From Comamonadaceae bacterium (lineage in GTDB: Bacteria; Pseudomonadota; Gammaproteobacteria; Burkholderiales; Burkholderiaceae_C), in assembly GCA_947450675.1 (NCBI GenBank), contig CANFWI010000009.1:20553-84552 (forward strand): a stretch of 64,000 bases of DNA, read 5' to 3'. Positions 28,993 to 37,902 of this stretch are shown one piece after another. The position numbers were made by a program, and so were the translations under genes. Position 1 is the stretch's first letter, and each line of letters opens with the position of its first letter. The notes under the pieces are model-generated. The model was not told the DNA's origin. It did no database searches and worked only from the letters and a program-made list of their open reading frames with translations.

Positions 28993-29850
28993 TCAGTAGC
29001 GCTGCCCCAAGGCCAACAGCTCCGGCGTGCCGATGACCTCATTCAGCTGATCAAAGTCGAGCATCTGGTCTTGCATCTGTGCCGTGGTCTGGTGGGCGTG
29101 CAAGCTGGCATAGTATTTTTGCAAGGTGAAGGCCACGGCTCTGGCCGTGCCACCTGGAAAAATGACAATGCGAAAACCTTTGTCGCCCAAGACCTTGGCA
29201 CTTTGCACCGGCGTCTTGCCGCCTTCGACCATGTTCGCCAGCAAAGGGATGCGGCCGGCAAAGCGGGCGCAAGCCAAGGCCATTTGTTCTGGTGTGCGCA
29301 AAGCCTCAATGAAAAGAGCATCGACGCCGCAAGCCAAATAGGCCTCGGCGCGTTCCATCGCCGCTTCAAAACCCTCGACCGCCAGCGCATCGGTACGCGC
29401 CAAAATCAGTGTCTCAGAGGATTTACGGGCGTCGAGTGCCGCCTTCAGCTTGCCGCACATCTCCAGCGTGGGGACGACACTTTTGCCGTCCAGGTGACCG
29501 CAGCGCTTGGGGAATGTCTGGTCTTCGAGTTGCAACATGGCGGCCCCCGCCTGCTCGAAAGCACGCACGGTGCGCATCGTGTTGAGCGCGTTGCCAAAGC
29601 CGGTGTCGGCATCGACGATCACCGGGATGCTGACGCGCTCAGTGATGCGCGCCAAGGTGTCGGCAACTTCGGTCGCGGTCGTCAGACCAATGTCTGATCG
29701 GCCAAGTTTGGTGTAGGCGATGGACGCACCCGACAGGTACAGCGCTTCAAAGCCGGCCTGCTCGGCAATCAAGGCGGTGAGAGGGTCATAAATTCCCGGT
29801 GCCAGCAGCACCTTGGGCTGATCTAAGCGTTGTTTGAATGAAATGGACAT
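28993..29850 (-). CDS. Isocitrate lyase/PEP mutase family lyase (2,3-dimethylmalate lyase-like)
   Basis: Mg2+-dependent enzyme of 285 residues that cleaves or forms a C-C bond next to a carboxylate. LYLSGAS at about 38-43, the metal-binding VDADTGFG with Asp80/Asp82, and the mobile-loop signature PKRCGH with Cys117 show a carbon-carbon lyase of the methylisocitrate/dimethylmalate lyase type rather than a phosphonomutase. ATG at 29850 is preceded by AAGGAG. As the last gene of an operon with an aconitase-family hydratase, it most likely cleaves the hydrated product, for example to pyruvate plus a short acid (inference). Methylisocitrate lyase or oxaloacetate hydrolase are alternatives. Confidence 0.8.
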   Translation of the reverse strand: MSISFKQRLDQPKVLLAPGIYDPLTALIAEQAGFEALYLSGASIAYTKLGRSDIGLTTATEVADTLARITERVSIPVIVDADTGFGNALNTMRTVRAFEQAGAAMLQLEDQTFPKRCGHLDGKSVVPTLEMCGKLKAALDARKSSETLILARTDALAVEGFEAAMERAEAYLACGVDALFIEALRTPEQMALACARFAGRIPLLANMVEGGKTPVQSAKVLGDKGFRIVIFPGGTARAVAFTLQKYYASLHAHQTTAQMQDQMLDFDQLNEVIGTPELLALGQRY

Positions 29851-29902
29851 AGCTCTCCTTAACGATAAATGACAGTGGCTTGAAATGGCGATTCGATGTT
29901 TT

Positions 29903-31324
29903 TTATGCCGAAGCCAACTGCGCAGCGGCCGTACCGGCAGCCACCCAGCCACCGCCTAAAGCGCTGAGCAGACCGTTGCCAGACAGATAGCCCCAGACAG
30001 CATTGCCGGACACACCGCGGGCGGCCCCGCCGGCAGCCAACAAATTAGGCAGTGGCGTGCCGTCGGTGCGCAGCACGCGGCAGTGTTCGTCGATGTCCAA
30101 GCCACCTTGGGTATGGAACAAAGCGCCGGTGACTTTGACGGCGTAAAAAGGCGCCTTCAAGGCGCGCTTAAAGCTGCGACCAAAGGCATCCGTTGAGCCC
30201 GGCAAAAGCGCCGACAAAGTCTGCGCCAAGGTCGCAGCGTCGCAACCGATCAACTGCGCCAGCGCCTGCACATCCGCCGCTTCCTTCACAGCGCCAGCGC
30301 CTTCGGCCTCGACAAAATCGGGGAAAGTCCGCACCAGTTCCAACAAGGGCGCGTCAAAGACATTGAAAGCGATGCCACCCGGCTGATCCAACACGTGCAC
30401 GGCGGCTTCTGAGTAGCCTTGAGATTCGTCGTGGAAACGCTGTCCGCGCGCGTTGATCTGCGCGCCGCCTTCCATCATCACCGCCCAGCTCATGAGCGCG
30501 CCTTGCGGGGTGACCCAAGAACCGTGGCCTTGGTAGCCCCCCAGATCAGCCAGTCTGGCGCCCATGGCTTGGCCCCACGTGATGGCGCTGCCGTCATTGC
30601 CGACATGCCCGGCAAACAAGGCCTGACCCATGGCCGGCAACAGTTCGCTGACCATCTCAGGATTGCCGCCAAAACCATTGCAGGCCAAGAGCAGCACATC
30701 GCAAGCGAGGTACTCCATCGCCCCATCGGGTCGCAGATAACCCACGCCCTGAACGATGTCGTCGTCATTCATCCACAACTCGCGGACCAGCGCTTCATTC
30801 AGCACATCCGCACCCACGGCGCTGGCCGTGCGCTCGAGCTGCACCATCAGCGCAGCACCGGTGCGCTCGGGCAAGGCGTGCATTCGGCGCGCACGGTGGC
30901 CTGGGTACAAAAAGCCATCCAGCACTTCAAAGCCAATGCCATGCGCCTCTAGCGAGTCAATCGCTTGGGCCACGCCGACAGAGTAGGCGGCGACCAAATG
31001 CGGCGCGGCATCGCCGTGGGCTTTGGCCTGAATGTCCTCTGCAAAATCTTCGACCGAGTCGTCAATGCCCAAGGACTTTTGCAAACGCGTAGCGGCCGCT
31101 GGAATGAAGCCTGATGACAAGGCCGTCGAACCTTGGGACATGGTGTCGCGCTCTAGCAGCACGCAATCAATGCCAGCGTCGCGCAGTCGCACCGAGGCGG
31201 TCAGACCGCAGGCTCCTGCTCCGACGATCACCACTGGCACGTGGGGCGTGTCGCTTGGCATGTTGACCGCCCGCACGATGCGCGCAGGCACATGGGGAAT
31301 GGCTGGGGGTTTCAGCGAGCTCAT
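29903..31324 (-). CDS. FAD-dependent oxidoreductase of the fumarate reductase/ketosteroid dehydrogenase family
   Basis: Flavoprotein of 473 residues. The dinucleotide motif VVIVGAGACGLTASVRLRDAG near residues 30-50 is followed by the Ser-rich STALSSGF segment, the ACNGFGGNPEM loop and the C-terminal FAD motif LLAAGGAARGVSGNAVWGYLSGNGL. TQGGLDIDEHCRVLRTDG is typical of fumarate reductase/KSTD-like enzymes that insert or remove a C=C bond next to a carbonyl. No haem motif or signal peptide is seen. The ATG at 31324 overlaps the small hydratase subunit stop by four bases. It probably reduces or desaturates the acid handled by the neighbouring hydratase (inference). Confidence 0.82.
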   Translation of the reverse strand: MSSLKPPAIPHVPARIVRAVNMPSDTPHVPVVIVGAGACGLTASVRLRDAGIDCVLLERDTMSQGSTALSSGFIPAAATRLQKSLGIDDSVEDFAEDIQAKAHGDAAPHLVAAYSVGVAQAIDSLEAHGIGFEVLDGFLYPGHRARRMHALPERTGAALMVQLERTASAVGADVLNEALVRELWMNDDDIVQGVGYLRPDGAMEYLACDVLLLACNGFGGNPEMVSELLPAMGQALFAGHVGNDGSAITWGQAMGARLADLGGYQGHGSWVTPQGALMSWAVMMEGGAQINARGQRFHDESQGYSEAAVHVLDQPGGIAFNVFDAPLLELVRTFPDFVEAEGAGAVKEAADVQALAQLIGCDAATLAQTLSALLPGSTDAFGRSFKRALKAPFYAVKVTGALFHTQGGLDIDEHCRVLRTDGTPLPNLLAAGGAARGVSGNAVWGYLSGNGLLSALGGGWVAAGTAAAQLASA

Positions 31325-31809
31325 ACGCCTCGTCCTTGGCGTTGGCGAAGTTGGTTCATCAGCCCGCCAGCAGCCACCATGGCGAGCAAAAACTCGGGGA
31401 TCGGTTCGCACTGAAAGTGCTCGCCAGAAGGACGTGTCAACCTCAAGGTTTGCAGGTCAAGTTCTACTTGTTCGCCCTCCTCCAGTTGCTCAGCGTCAGG
31501 CGTCGTCAAGAGCAACAGACCGAGGTTGAAGGCATTGCGAAAAAACAGGCCACTGAAGGAAGGCGCAATCACCGCCTTGACCCCCAGTTGCACCAAGGCA
31601 GCCGCGGCTTGTTCGCGCGACGAACCAATGCCAAAGTTGGGTCCCGCAGCGATGACCGCACCCGGCTGTACCGAGGCAGCGAATTCTGGCCGAACGGATT
31701 CCAGACAATGCGGCGCAATGCCCTCAATGCCAAGCTTCATGTAGGCACCGGGTGCCATGGCATCGGTGTCAATGTCAGCGCCAAATGTCCAAACACGGTG
31801 AGTGCTCAT
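31321..31809 (-). CDS. Aconitase-family hydratase, small (LeuD-like) subunit
   Basis: Swivelling-domain subunit of 162 residues. GADIDTDAMAPG is the N-terminal signature and GPNFGIGSSREQAAAAL the substrate-loop motif. It is of the short, archaeal-type LeuD length (about 165) rather than the ~200 of the leucine-pathway enzyme of enterobacteria. It overlaps the large subunit by four bases and the flavoprotein by four, so the three are translated together. Candidate reactions are hydration of dimethylmaleate, citraconate or maleate. Confidence 0.85.
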   Translation of the reverse strand: MSTHRVWTFGADIDTDAMAPGAYMKLGIEGIAPHCLESVRPEFAASVQPGAVIAAGPNFGIGSSREQAAAALVQLGVKAVIAPSFSGLFFRNAFNLGLLLLTTPDAEQLEEGEQVELDLQTLRLTRPSGEHFQCEPIPEFLLAMVAAGGLMNQLRQRQGRGV

Positions 31810-33092
31810 GCCAATATCTCCCTGGGATCAGAAATCAGTCCCCGCAGGGCAGAAGCCGCCACGGTGTAAGGCGACGCCAGATAAACCTGCGCCGTCTCCG
31901 AGCCCATCCGGCCTTTGAAATTGCGGGCGGTGGTGGCGATCACATTGGCACCATCTGGGATTCTGCCGCCATAGCCGGAACAAGCGCCACAGGCTGTGGG
32001 AAGCACTTCAGCACCGGCCTCGCGCAGCGTTGTCATGATGCCTTCCGACTCGGCCTGTTGCTGGTCTTGCTGGCTCGCCGGGGCCACCATCAAACGCACG
32101 CCAGTGGCCACCTTGCGGCCCTTGAAAACCTGCGCAGCGGAGCGCAAGTCGTCGAGCTTGGCGCCCGTGCACGCACCGATGTAGGCCACATCTACGCGGA
32201 CCTGGTCGAAGGCTTGAACCGGCTGGGTATTCGCCGGACTGTGTGGCGCGGCAACTTGAGGCGCCAGCGTCGCTGCATCAAAAACGTGCGTGGTCGCGCT
32301 CGCGCTGTCGTCCGTCATCCAGCCGCTGAGGTCCATCTCAGCTGCGGCTGCAACGCCGGCCTTGAGTAGCCATTCACGGGTGGTTTCGTCGGGTGCAATC
32401 AAGCCCACCTGAGCACCCATCTCGGCGCTCATGTTCGACAGCGTCATGCGCTCTTGCATGGACAGCGCCTGCACGCCGGAGCCACAAAATTCCACCGCTT
32501 GGTATTGGCCACCGTTCATGCCAAAGCGCCCGATCATGTGCAGCATCATGTCTTTGGCTGCAACCCCCGGGCTCAAGGTGTTGTCCCACTGCATGCGAAT
32601 GGTGTCGGGCACCCGCACCCAGAGCTCACCCGTGACCATCACTCCCAGCATTTCAGTGCTGCCGATGCCGAACATGTAGGCGCCAAAAGCACCGCCCGTG
32701 GGAGAGTGCGAGTCACCGCCGACGCAAAACATGCCTGGCCGAATATGGCCTTTTTGTGGCAACACGACATGGCAGATGCCGATGCTGTCGTACACATGCG
32801 GCAAGCGCTGCTCGATGGCCCAGTCGCGAGCGATGCGCACGATACGCCGCGAATCATCGTCTTGCTCAGGCACGTAGTGGTCCATCACCAGCACGACCTT
32901 GGACTTGTCCCAAATGGTGGCGCCCAGTTCTTCCAACATCGGCTTGAGACGACGCGGGCCTGACGAGTCGTGAAACATCGCGAGGTCTACTCGGCAATTG
33001 AGAATCTCACCCACCGCCACCTGCGAGCGGCCAGCGGAAGTGGCTAACAGTTTTTGGGCCAGCGTTTGGCCTGGAATTTGAAGTTGCGACAT
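31806..33092 (-). CDS. Aconitase-family hydratase, large (LeuC/DmdA-like) subunit
   Basis: Iron-sulfur hydratase subunit of 428 residues. The [4Fe-4S] ligands are Cys308 (IGACTGAKLDDL) and Cys368/Cys371 (TACGACSGYGG). GDSHSPTGGAFGAYMFGIGSTEM is the conserved substrate-pocket region. The length matches the short LeuC/homoaconitase/dimethylmaleate hydratase type, not the ~470-residue enterobacterial LeuC. ATG at 33092 (MSQLQIPGQTLAQKLL) was chosen because earlier residues of the frame run into the GntR gene. No leucine-pathway genes are nearby, so a catabolic role is likely. Confidence 0.85.
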   Translation of the reverse strand: MSQLQIPGQTLAQKLLATSAGRSQVAVGEILNCRVDLAMFHDSSGPRRLKPMLEELGATIWDKSKVVLVMDHYVPEQDDDSRRIVRIARDWAIEQRLPHVYDSIGICHVVLPQKGHIRPGMFCVGGDSHSPTGGAFGAYMFGIGSTEMLGVMVTGELWVRVPDTIRMQWDNTLSPGVAAKDMMLHMIGRFGMNGGQYQAVEFCGSGVQALSMQERMTLSNMSAEMGAQVGLIAPDETTREWLLKAGVAAAAEMDLSGWMTDDSASATTHVFDAATLAPQVAAPHSPANTQPVQAFDQVRVDVAYIGACTGAKLDDLRSAAQVFKGRKVATGVRLMVAPASQQDQQQAESEGIMTTLREAGAEVLPTACGACSGYGGRIPDGANVIATTARNFKGRMGSETAQVYLASPYTVAASALRGLISDPREILA

Positions 33093-33144
33093 GCGACTAT
33101 TTCTCAGTGATAGTTGAGGTTGGACACGGGCACCGAGGACAGCG

Positions 33145-33930
33145 TCAACCGGCAGACCGGTCCTTGACCGAAATACGGGCATCAATGCTGCCAACCTGTG
33201 AAACTTCCAGTTGGTACTCGTAGCGATCGGGCCTGTAAAGTCCGTGCAGCCACTGCACCGGCTTGTCATGAATGTCAAAAACCAAACGTCGGACGGCCAG
33301 CAAGGCGGTCCCAATGGGCACCCCCAGTTCAGCCGCCACCACCGCATCCGCCTGACGGGCAGAGATGGTCTGCTGAGCGCGTCCGAGCTCAACACCGGAC
33401 TCCTCCAGCAGCTGCAAAATCGGCGTGGTGGCCAGCTCGCGCCGACCAAAGCCGACGGCCAAATGCTCGGGTAGGTAAGCCGTGATGTAAGACAGCGGCC
33501 CCTCTTGTGAGCTGCGGATACGCACTGCTTTTTTGACCTTGGCACCCAAAGGAATTTGCAGCATCTCGGCAACTTCTGCCGAGGCATCAACCACTCTCCA
33601 GTCCAGCACCTTGACGGTGGTTTGGCGGGTGGTGCTGACGATGTTTTCCATCAGGCCTGTCAGTCGGGTTTGCACGCCCTTGCTTTGCGGGATCGACGTG
33701 CGGACGGCCTGACCAGCTGCGGGCCAGGTGCCACGACCGGCCGTCCGAACGATCAAACCCTCGCTGACCAATTGTTCCAACGCACGTCGTACGGTGACAC
33801 GGCCAACACCGAATTGCTGGGCCAGCACCATTTCCGCAGGCATGCCGTTGGCAAAACGGCCCTCTTGCAATTGCTCGCGCAGCACCAGATAAATCTGGTG
33901 GTATTTGGTCAGCGGAAGATGGAGGGACAT
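33145..33930 (-). CDS. GntR-family transcriptional regulator (HutC/UTRA type)
   Basis: DNA-binding regulator of 261 residues. The winged helix at residues about 5-70 reads PLTKYHQIYLVLREQLQEGRF and GVGRVTVRRALEQLVSEGLI with RTAGRGTW at the wing. The C-terminal UTRA ligand domain shows LSYITAYLP, TISARQADA and RRLVFDIHDKPVQWLHGLYRPDRYEY. ATG at 33930 gives the standard N-terminus. It lies inside the operon, between the SDR remnant and the hydratase, and is the natural candidate for binding the TTGTTC-N8-GAACAA operators of this region (inference). Confidence 0.88.
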   Translation of the reverse strand: MSLHLPLTKYHQIYLVLREQLQEGRFANGMPAEMVLAQQFGVGRVTVRRALEQLVSEGLIVRTAGRGTWPAAGQAVRTSIPQSKGVQTRLTGLMENIVSTTRQTTVKVLDWRVVDASAEVAEMLQIPLGAKVKKAVRIRSSQEGPLSYITAYLPEHLAVGFGRRELATTPILQLLEESGVELGRAQQTISARQADAVVAAELGVPIGTALLAVRRLVFDIHDKPVQWLHGLYRPDRYEYQLEVSQVGSIDARISVKDRSAG

Positions 33931-33950
33931 GGTTGAGAACGCACGACGCT

Positions 33951-34526
33951 TTAGCGCGCAGTGAAGCCACCGTCGGCACAAATCACCTGGCCAGTCGTGA
34001 AGGAAGCCCGGCTTGACAGCAAAAAGCTGATGAGCTCCGCGATCTCGGCCGGCTGACCCAGCCGGCCCATCGCTAGCGTCGACAACATCGTCGCCAATGC
34101 AAGCGGATCGTTCGGTGTTGTCTCGACCATCGGCGTCTGCACCGGACCCAGTCCCACAGTATTCAGCCGCAGGCCTTCCGAAGCCCACTCCAACGCGAGC
34201 GATCGAACCATGCCATTCAAGCCTGACTTGGAAGCGGCATAAGCAGCGCCGTGGGCATGGCCGACCAAGCCGATTTGGCTGGTGTTCAGCACGACACTGG
34301 CATCGCCAGTCCGGGCCTGACGCATCTGCGCCACCGCAGCACGTGTCAAAACAAATGTCGCATCAAGGTTCAAAGCCAGCGTCTTGCGCCATTCGTCAAG
34401 CGCCGTTTCATCAGAGTTTTTTATGTAAAAAATACCCGCGCAACAAGCCAAGGCGTCCGAGCCGTTGCCGGTGACCAACGCGTGTCGTCCCGCCCCCTCA
34501 AGTTCAAGCAAGGTGTTGGACAGCAC
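33951..34526 (-). pseudogene. Short-chain dehydrogenase with internal in-frame deletion
   Basis: The 191-residue product starts like a normal SDR with [11 protein letters not shown] (residues 13-23) but then continues directly at [10 protein letters not shown], which corresponds to the NNAG region usually found about 60-70 residues later. The rest is intact: catalytic Tyr/Lys in [25 protein letters not shown] and the C-terminal [11 protein letters not shown]. The missing part includes the GxG of the cofactor loop and the first beta-alpha-beta units, so NAD(P) binding should be lost. The junction is near 34458. The GTG start lies 3 bases after the livF stop. It may be a recent pseudogene or a cofactor-free relic. 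Confidence 0.75.
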
Positions 34527-34529
34527 GCG

Positions 34530-35231
34530 TTAAAGTCCCAGGTACTTTTTACGCAAATCCGGATCACGCGCCAAGGCCTGAGCCGGCCCTTGCATCGCCA
34601 CCGCTCCGTTTTCAATGATGTAAGCCCGGTTGGCAATGGCCAAGGTCTGCAAGGCGTTTTGTTCCATCAAGAGAATCGATTGACCTTCCTTGTTGATCGC
34701 ACGGATCAAGGCAAACATCTCATCGACCAACAACGGCGACAAACCCAGCGATGGCTCGTCCATGATCAGTAGTTCCGGCTCGGACATCAGGCCGCGTCCG
34801 ATCGCCAGCATCTGTTGTTCGCCCCCCGACAGGGTACCGGCCAATTGGCCAAAGCGCTCCTTGAGGCGAGGAAAGATCGCCACCACACGCTCGAGATTTT
34901 TCTGTCGATTAGGCTTGCCACGCACCAAGCTGCCAAGTTCCAGGTTTTCCAACACATTGAGGTTGGGAAAAACCCGGCGACCTTCTGGCACATGGATCAC
35001 ACCCAGCTTGACGATGTCGGTCGAACTCATGCCGACCAACTCTTGTCCGTGAAATCGTATGGAGCCGGAAAATGGGCGGTACAGCGCAGAGATGTTGTTG
35101 TTGAGGGTCGACTTGCCCACACCATTGCTGCCCAACACCGCAACGATCTCACCCTGCGCCACATCAAGATCAATGCCGCGCAGGATTTCGACCTTGCCAT
35201 AGCCTGCAAACAACGAACGAATTTCAAGCAT
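34530..35231 (-). CDS. livF: Branched-chain-type ABC transporter ATP-binding protein LivF
   Basis: ATPase subunit of a HAAT-family importer, 233 residues. Walker A is GSNGVGKST, the signature is LSGGEQQML and Walker B LLIMDEPSLGLSP; the following H-loop position is EQN rather than His, as is normal for LivF. IHVPEGRRVFPNLNVLENLELG is the LivF-specific stretch. ATG at 35231 overlaps the livG stop by eight bases. The imported compound is unknown and presumably feeds the hydratase/lyase genes downstream. Confidence 0.92.
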   Translation of the reverse strand: MLEIRSLFAGYGKVEILRGIDLDVAQGEIVAVLGSNGVGKSTLNNNISALYRPFSGSIRFHGQELVGMSSTDIVKLGVIHVPEGRRVFPNLNVLENLELGSLVRGKPNRQKNLERVVAIFPRLKERFGQLAGTLSGGEQQMLAIGRGLMSEPELLIMDEPSLGLSPLLVDEMFALIRAINKEGQSILLMEQNALQTLAIANRAYIIENGAVAMQGPAQALARDPDLRKKYLGL

Positions 35232-35967
35232 GCGAGCCCTCCTGAGCCATCTGTTCGGCAGCACCACGGCCCAAATAGGCCTCAATCACCGCCGGGTTGT
35301 TGACCACCTCCTTCGGCGCGCCGTGAGCAATGATTTTTCCGTAAGACAGCACGTAAATGTGTTCAGACAAACTCATCACCGCCTGCATCACATGTTCAAT
35401 CAGCAAAATTGTCACGCCACTGGCACGAATCCTCCGAATAATCTCAATAATTTCAATGATTTCTGAGGGATTCAAACCCGCCATCACCTCGTCGAGCAAC
35501 AGCAACTTGGGTGAGGTCGCCAGTGTGCGTGCCAGTTCCAATCGCTTGCGTCCGGCCACAGTCAGGTCAGCTGCCGGTTGTTCTAGCTGGGCACCCATAC
35601 CGACTTGGTCAGCGATGCGGCGTGCGTGTTCCCACGCTTCGGAGGGGTCATGAAATTTTTGATATGCACCCACCGCAATGTTCTCGTGCACCGTGAGTTT
35701 GGCAAACGGCTGCGTGATCTGGAACGTGCGGACCATGCCGCTGCGTGCGATGTCGTGCACCGGCCAGCCAGTCGTGTCCTTCCCTTGAAAAGTGACCTTG
35801 CCGGAATTGATGGGCTGAAAGCCAGCGATGCAGGAAAAGAGCGTGGTCTTGCCCGCACCGTTGGGACCAATCAACGCCACGATACGTCCCTCTGCAACAT
35901 CCAAAGAAGCGCTGTCAACAGCCTTGAGGCCGCCGAAAATTTTAGTCAATCCTTCGACCTTGAGCAT
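35224..35967 (-). CDS. livG: Branched-chain-type ABC transporter ATP-binding protein LivG
   Basis: ATPase subunit of 247 residues. Walker A is GPNGAGKTT, Walker B LLLLDEVMAGLNPSE and the H-loop LIEHVM. The signature motif reads LTVAGRKRLELART, the usual LivG variant of LSGGQ. ATG at 35967 overlaps the livM stop as TGATG. It pairs with the adjacent LivF in the same importer. Confidence 0.92.
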   Translation of the reverse strand: MLKVEGLTKIFGGLKAVDSASLDVAEGRIVALIGPNGAGKTTLFSCIAGFQPINSGKVTFQGKDTTGWPVHDIARSGMVRTFQITQPFAKLTVHENIAVGAYQKFHDPSEAWEHARRIADQVGMGAQLEQPAADLTVAGRKRLELARTLATSPKLLLLDEVMAGLNPSEIIEIIEIIRRIRASGVTILLIEHVMQAVMSLSEHIYVLSYGKIIAHGAPKEVVNNPAVIEAYLGRGAAEQMAQEGSHA

Positions 35968-36941
35968 CAAGCGCCCCTTTGTTTGAAACGTTGACCGATA
36001 CGCTTGAATAAATCGATCAAACCGTTGGGTAAAAAGGCAATAATGATGACCAGCAGCGTACCGTAAAGTACCAGTGACAGGCCTTGCACATCGGTCAGCA
36101 CACGAGTCAAGTCGCCAACACCGGCCAGCAACAGCGCACCAATCAATGGGCCGTAGACGGTACCGGCACCACCGATCATGCTGACCAGCAGCATCTCGAC
36201 CGACTTGTCGACACCGAACACGATGGTCGTGTCGATGTACAAAAAGTACTGAGCAAAAAAACACCCGCCGACACCACACATCGCACCTGACAGCACCATG
36301 ACCTTGACCTTCTCCCTGAAGACGTTGATCCCCAAGGCCCTGGCGGCATCTTCGTTTTCACGAATAGCGGCCAGTTGAGCGCCAAATCGTGATCGCCTCA
36401 ACCACACAGCCACGGCAACGGAGATGACCGTCAAAGCGAGAATCAGAAAATAAAAACCAATGCGCTCCGCAAACTGAAAGTTCGCCATGCTTGGTTTGGC
36501 GGGGATCAGCAAGCCAAGCCCACCCCCCGTGAAACCCACTGAATTAACCAGGATGCGCAACACTTCGGCAAAGGCCAGGGTAATGAGCGCAAAGTACGAG
36601 CCCTTAAGACCCGCGCGGAATGACAGGAAACCGATGATCCAGCCCACGATGGCGCCGGCCACCGCGCTCGCCGGCAAGCCCAACCAAGGGTTCATCCCGT
36701 AGCGCAACTGAAGGACCGTCGAGGCATAAGCACCCGCACCAAAAAACACCACATGGCCAAATGACAACTGCCCGGCAAAACCACCTGAAATGTTCCACGA
36801 CTGCCCAATGAAGGCATAGAACAGCGCCAGCACACCGAAGTTCACAATGAAGGGCGAAGAAAAAACAAAAGGGAACATCACGGCGAGAGTCAACAGACTC
36901 AAATGCAATGGCCAACCGATTGAGCGCGTGTTGTCATTCAT
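35967..36941 (-). CDS. livM: Branched-chain-type ABC transporter permease LivM
   Basis: Inner-membrane permease of 324 residues with eight to ten hydrophobic segments. The HAAT LivM pattern is visible in GQLSFGHVVFFGAGAYAS, the cytoplasmic EAA-like loop ALGINVFREKVKVMVLSGAMCGVGG, and MIGGAGTVYGPLIGA. It overlaps livH by four bases and livG by one. Confidence 0.92.
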   Translation of the reverse strand: MNDNTRSIGWPLHLSLLTLAVMFPFVFSSPFIVNFGVLALFYAFIGQSWNISGGFAGQLSFGHVVFFGAGAYASTVLQLRYGMNPWLGLPASAVAGAIVGWIIGFLSFRAGLKGSYFALITLAFAEVLRILVNSVGFTGGGLGLLIPAKPSMANFQFAERIGFYFLILALTVISVAVAVWLRRSRFGAQLAAIRENEDAARALGINVFREKVKVMVLSGAMCGVGGCFFAQYFLYIDTTIVFGVDKSVEMLLVSMIGGAGTVYGPLIGALLLAGVGDLTRVLTDVQGLSLVLYGTLLVIIIAFLPNGLIDLFKRIGQRFKQRGA

Positions 36942-37807
36942 CGCTTAGCTCCGAAAAGACCTGATGGGCGAAACAGCAGAATCAAAATAAAGATCAATGA
37001 AATGCCAATCTGACCCAAGCTTTCACCCAGAAACAAACCGCCAAACGACTCCGTCAGCCCGACGATCAAACCACCCACCACGGCCCCCAGGAAACTGCCC
37101 ATCCCACCCAACACCACGATGGTGAAAGCCACCATCACAAAGACATGGCCAGTGGTCGGAGAAACGTAGAAAATCGGCATCAGCAAACAGGCTGCAGCCC
37201 CCAGCGTCGCCAGACCCATGCCATAAGAAATGGCAAAAATACGGTCGACGTTGATCCCCACCAAACGAGCACCAACACGCTCCTTGGCCACCGCGCGAAT
37301 AGCCCTGCCGGTATCGGTGTGCTGAATGAACAGTCCAAGGGCGGCACACAAAGCCATGGCGGCCCCGAACGAGATAATTTTGGGCAGCGACACCAGCGTG
37401 GGGCCTACTTCGACCATCATGTCGGAGTAAGACACTGAAATGGTGCGTGTATTTCCCTTGAAAAACATCAACGCCAAGTTCTCAATCAAGATGGAGAGGC
37501 CCAGCGTGATGAGCAATATGTTCTCATCCTTGCCGTGCGCCATTCGGCCAATCAACAGCTTGTAAAGCAGAAACCCCAGAAGATACATAGCTGGCACCAT
37601 GATCAACAGCGACATGTAGGGGTCTATCCCGAAAATCGTCAGCAAGTAGTAAACGCCAAACATGGCCAGCATCAGCATGCTTCCGTGCGCAAAATTGATG
37701 ATGTGCAAAACGCCATAAATCAACGTGAGTCCTGACGCAACGAGGGTGTAAATACCCCCAATCAGAAGTCCGTTGATCGTGGCTGCGCCTAGGATCGTCA
37801 GGTCCAA
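36938..37807 (-). CDS. livH: Branched-chain-type ABC transporter permease LivH
   Basis: Inner-membrane permease of 289 residues. GGIYTLVASGLTLIYGVLHIINFAHG is the LivH N-terminal signature, and VGINVDRIFAISYGMGLATLGAA is the coupling loop. GGMGSFLGAVVGGLIVGL is typical of the C-terminal part. About 95 bases separate it from the binding-protein gene upstream in the same direction. Confidence 0.92.
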   Translation of the reverse strand: MDLTILGAATINGLLIGGIYTLVASGLTLIYGVLHIINFAHGSMLMLAMFGVYYLLTIFGIDPYMSLLIMVPAMYLLGFLLYKLLIGRMAHGKDENILLITLGLSILIENLALMFFKGNTRTISVSYSDMMVEVGPTLVSLPKIISFGAAMALCAALGLFIQHTDTGRAIRAVAKERVGARLVGINVDRIFAISYGMGLATLGAAACLLMPIFYVSPTTGHVFVMVAFTIVVLGGMGSFLGAVVGGLIVGLTESFGGLFLGESLGQIGISLIFILILLFRPSGLFGAKR

Positions 37808-37902
37808 ATCGATACCCCTCAGTTGGGATGAAGTAAAGCCCTGGATTCGCCACGAAGGGCGAGTCCAAGACCTTCACTGCAAAGATGAAAAAACCAGCCG
37901 AA

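Noticed and set aside
33093..33590. A 166-residue N-terminal extension of the LeuC-like subunit.
   Set aside because: It overlaps the GntR gene in another frame and is Arg/Trp/Cys-rich; the family N-terminus starts at the ATG at 33092.
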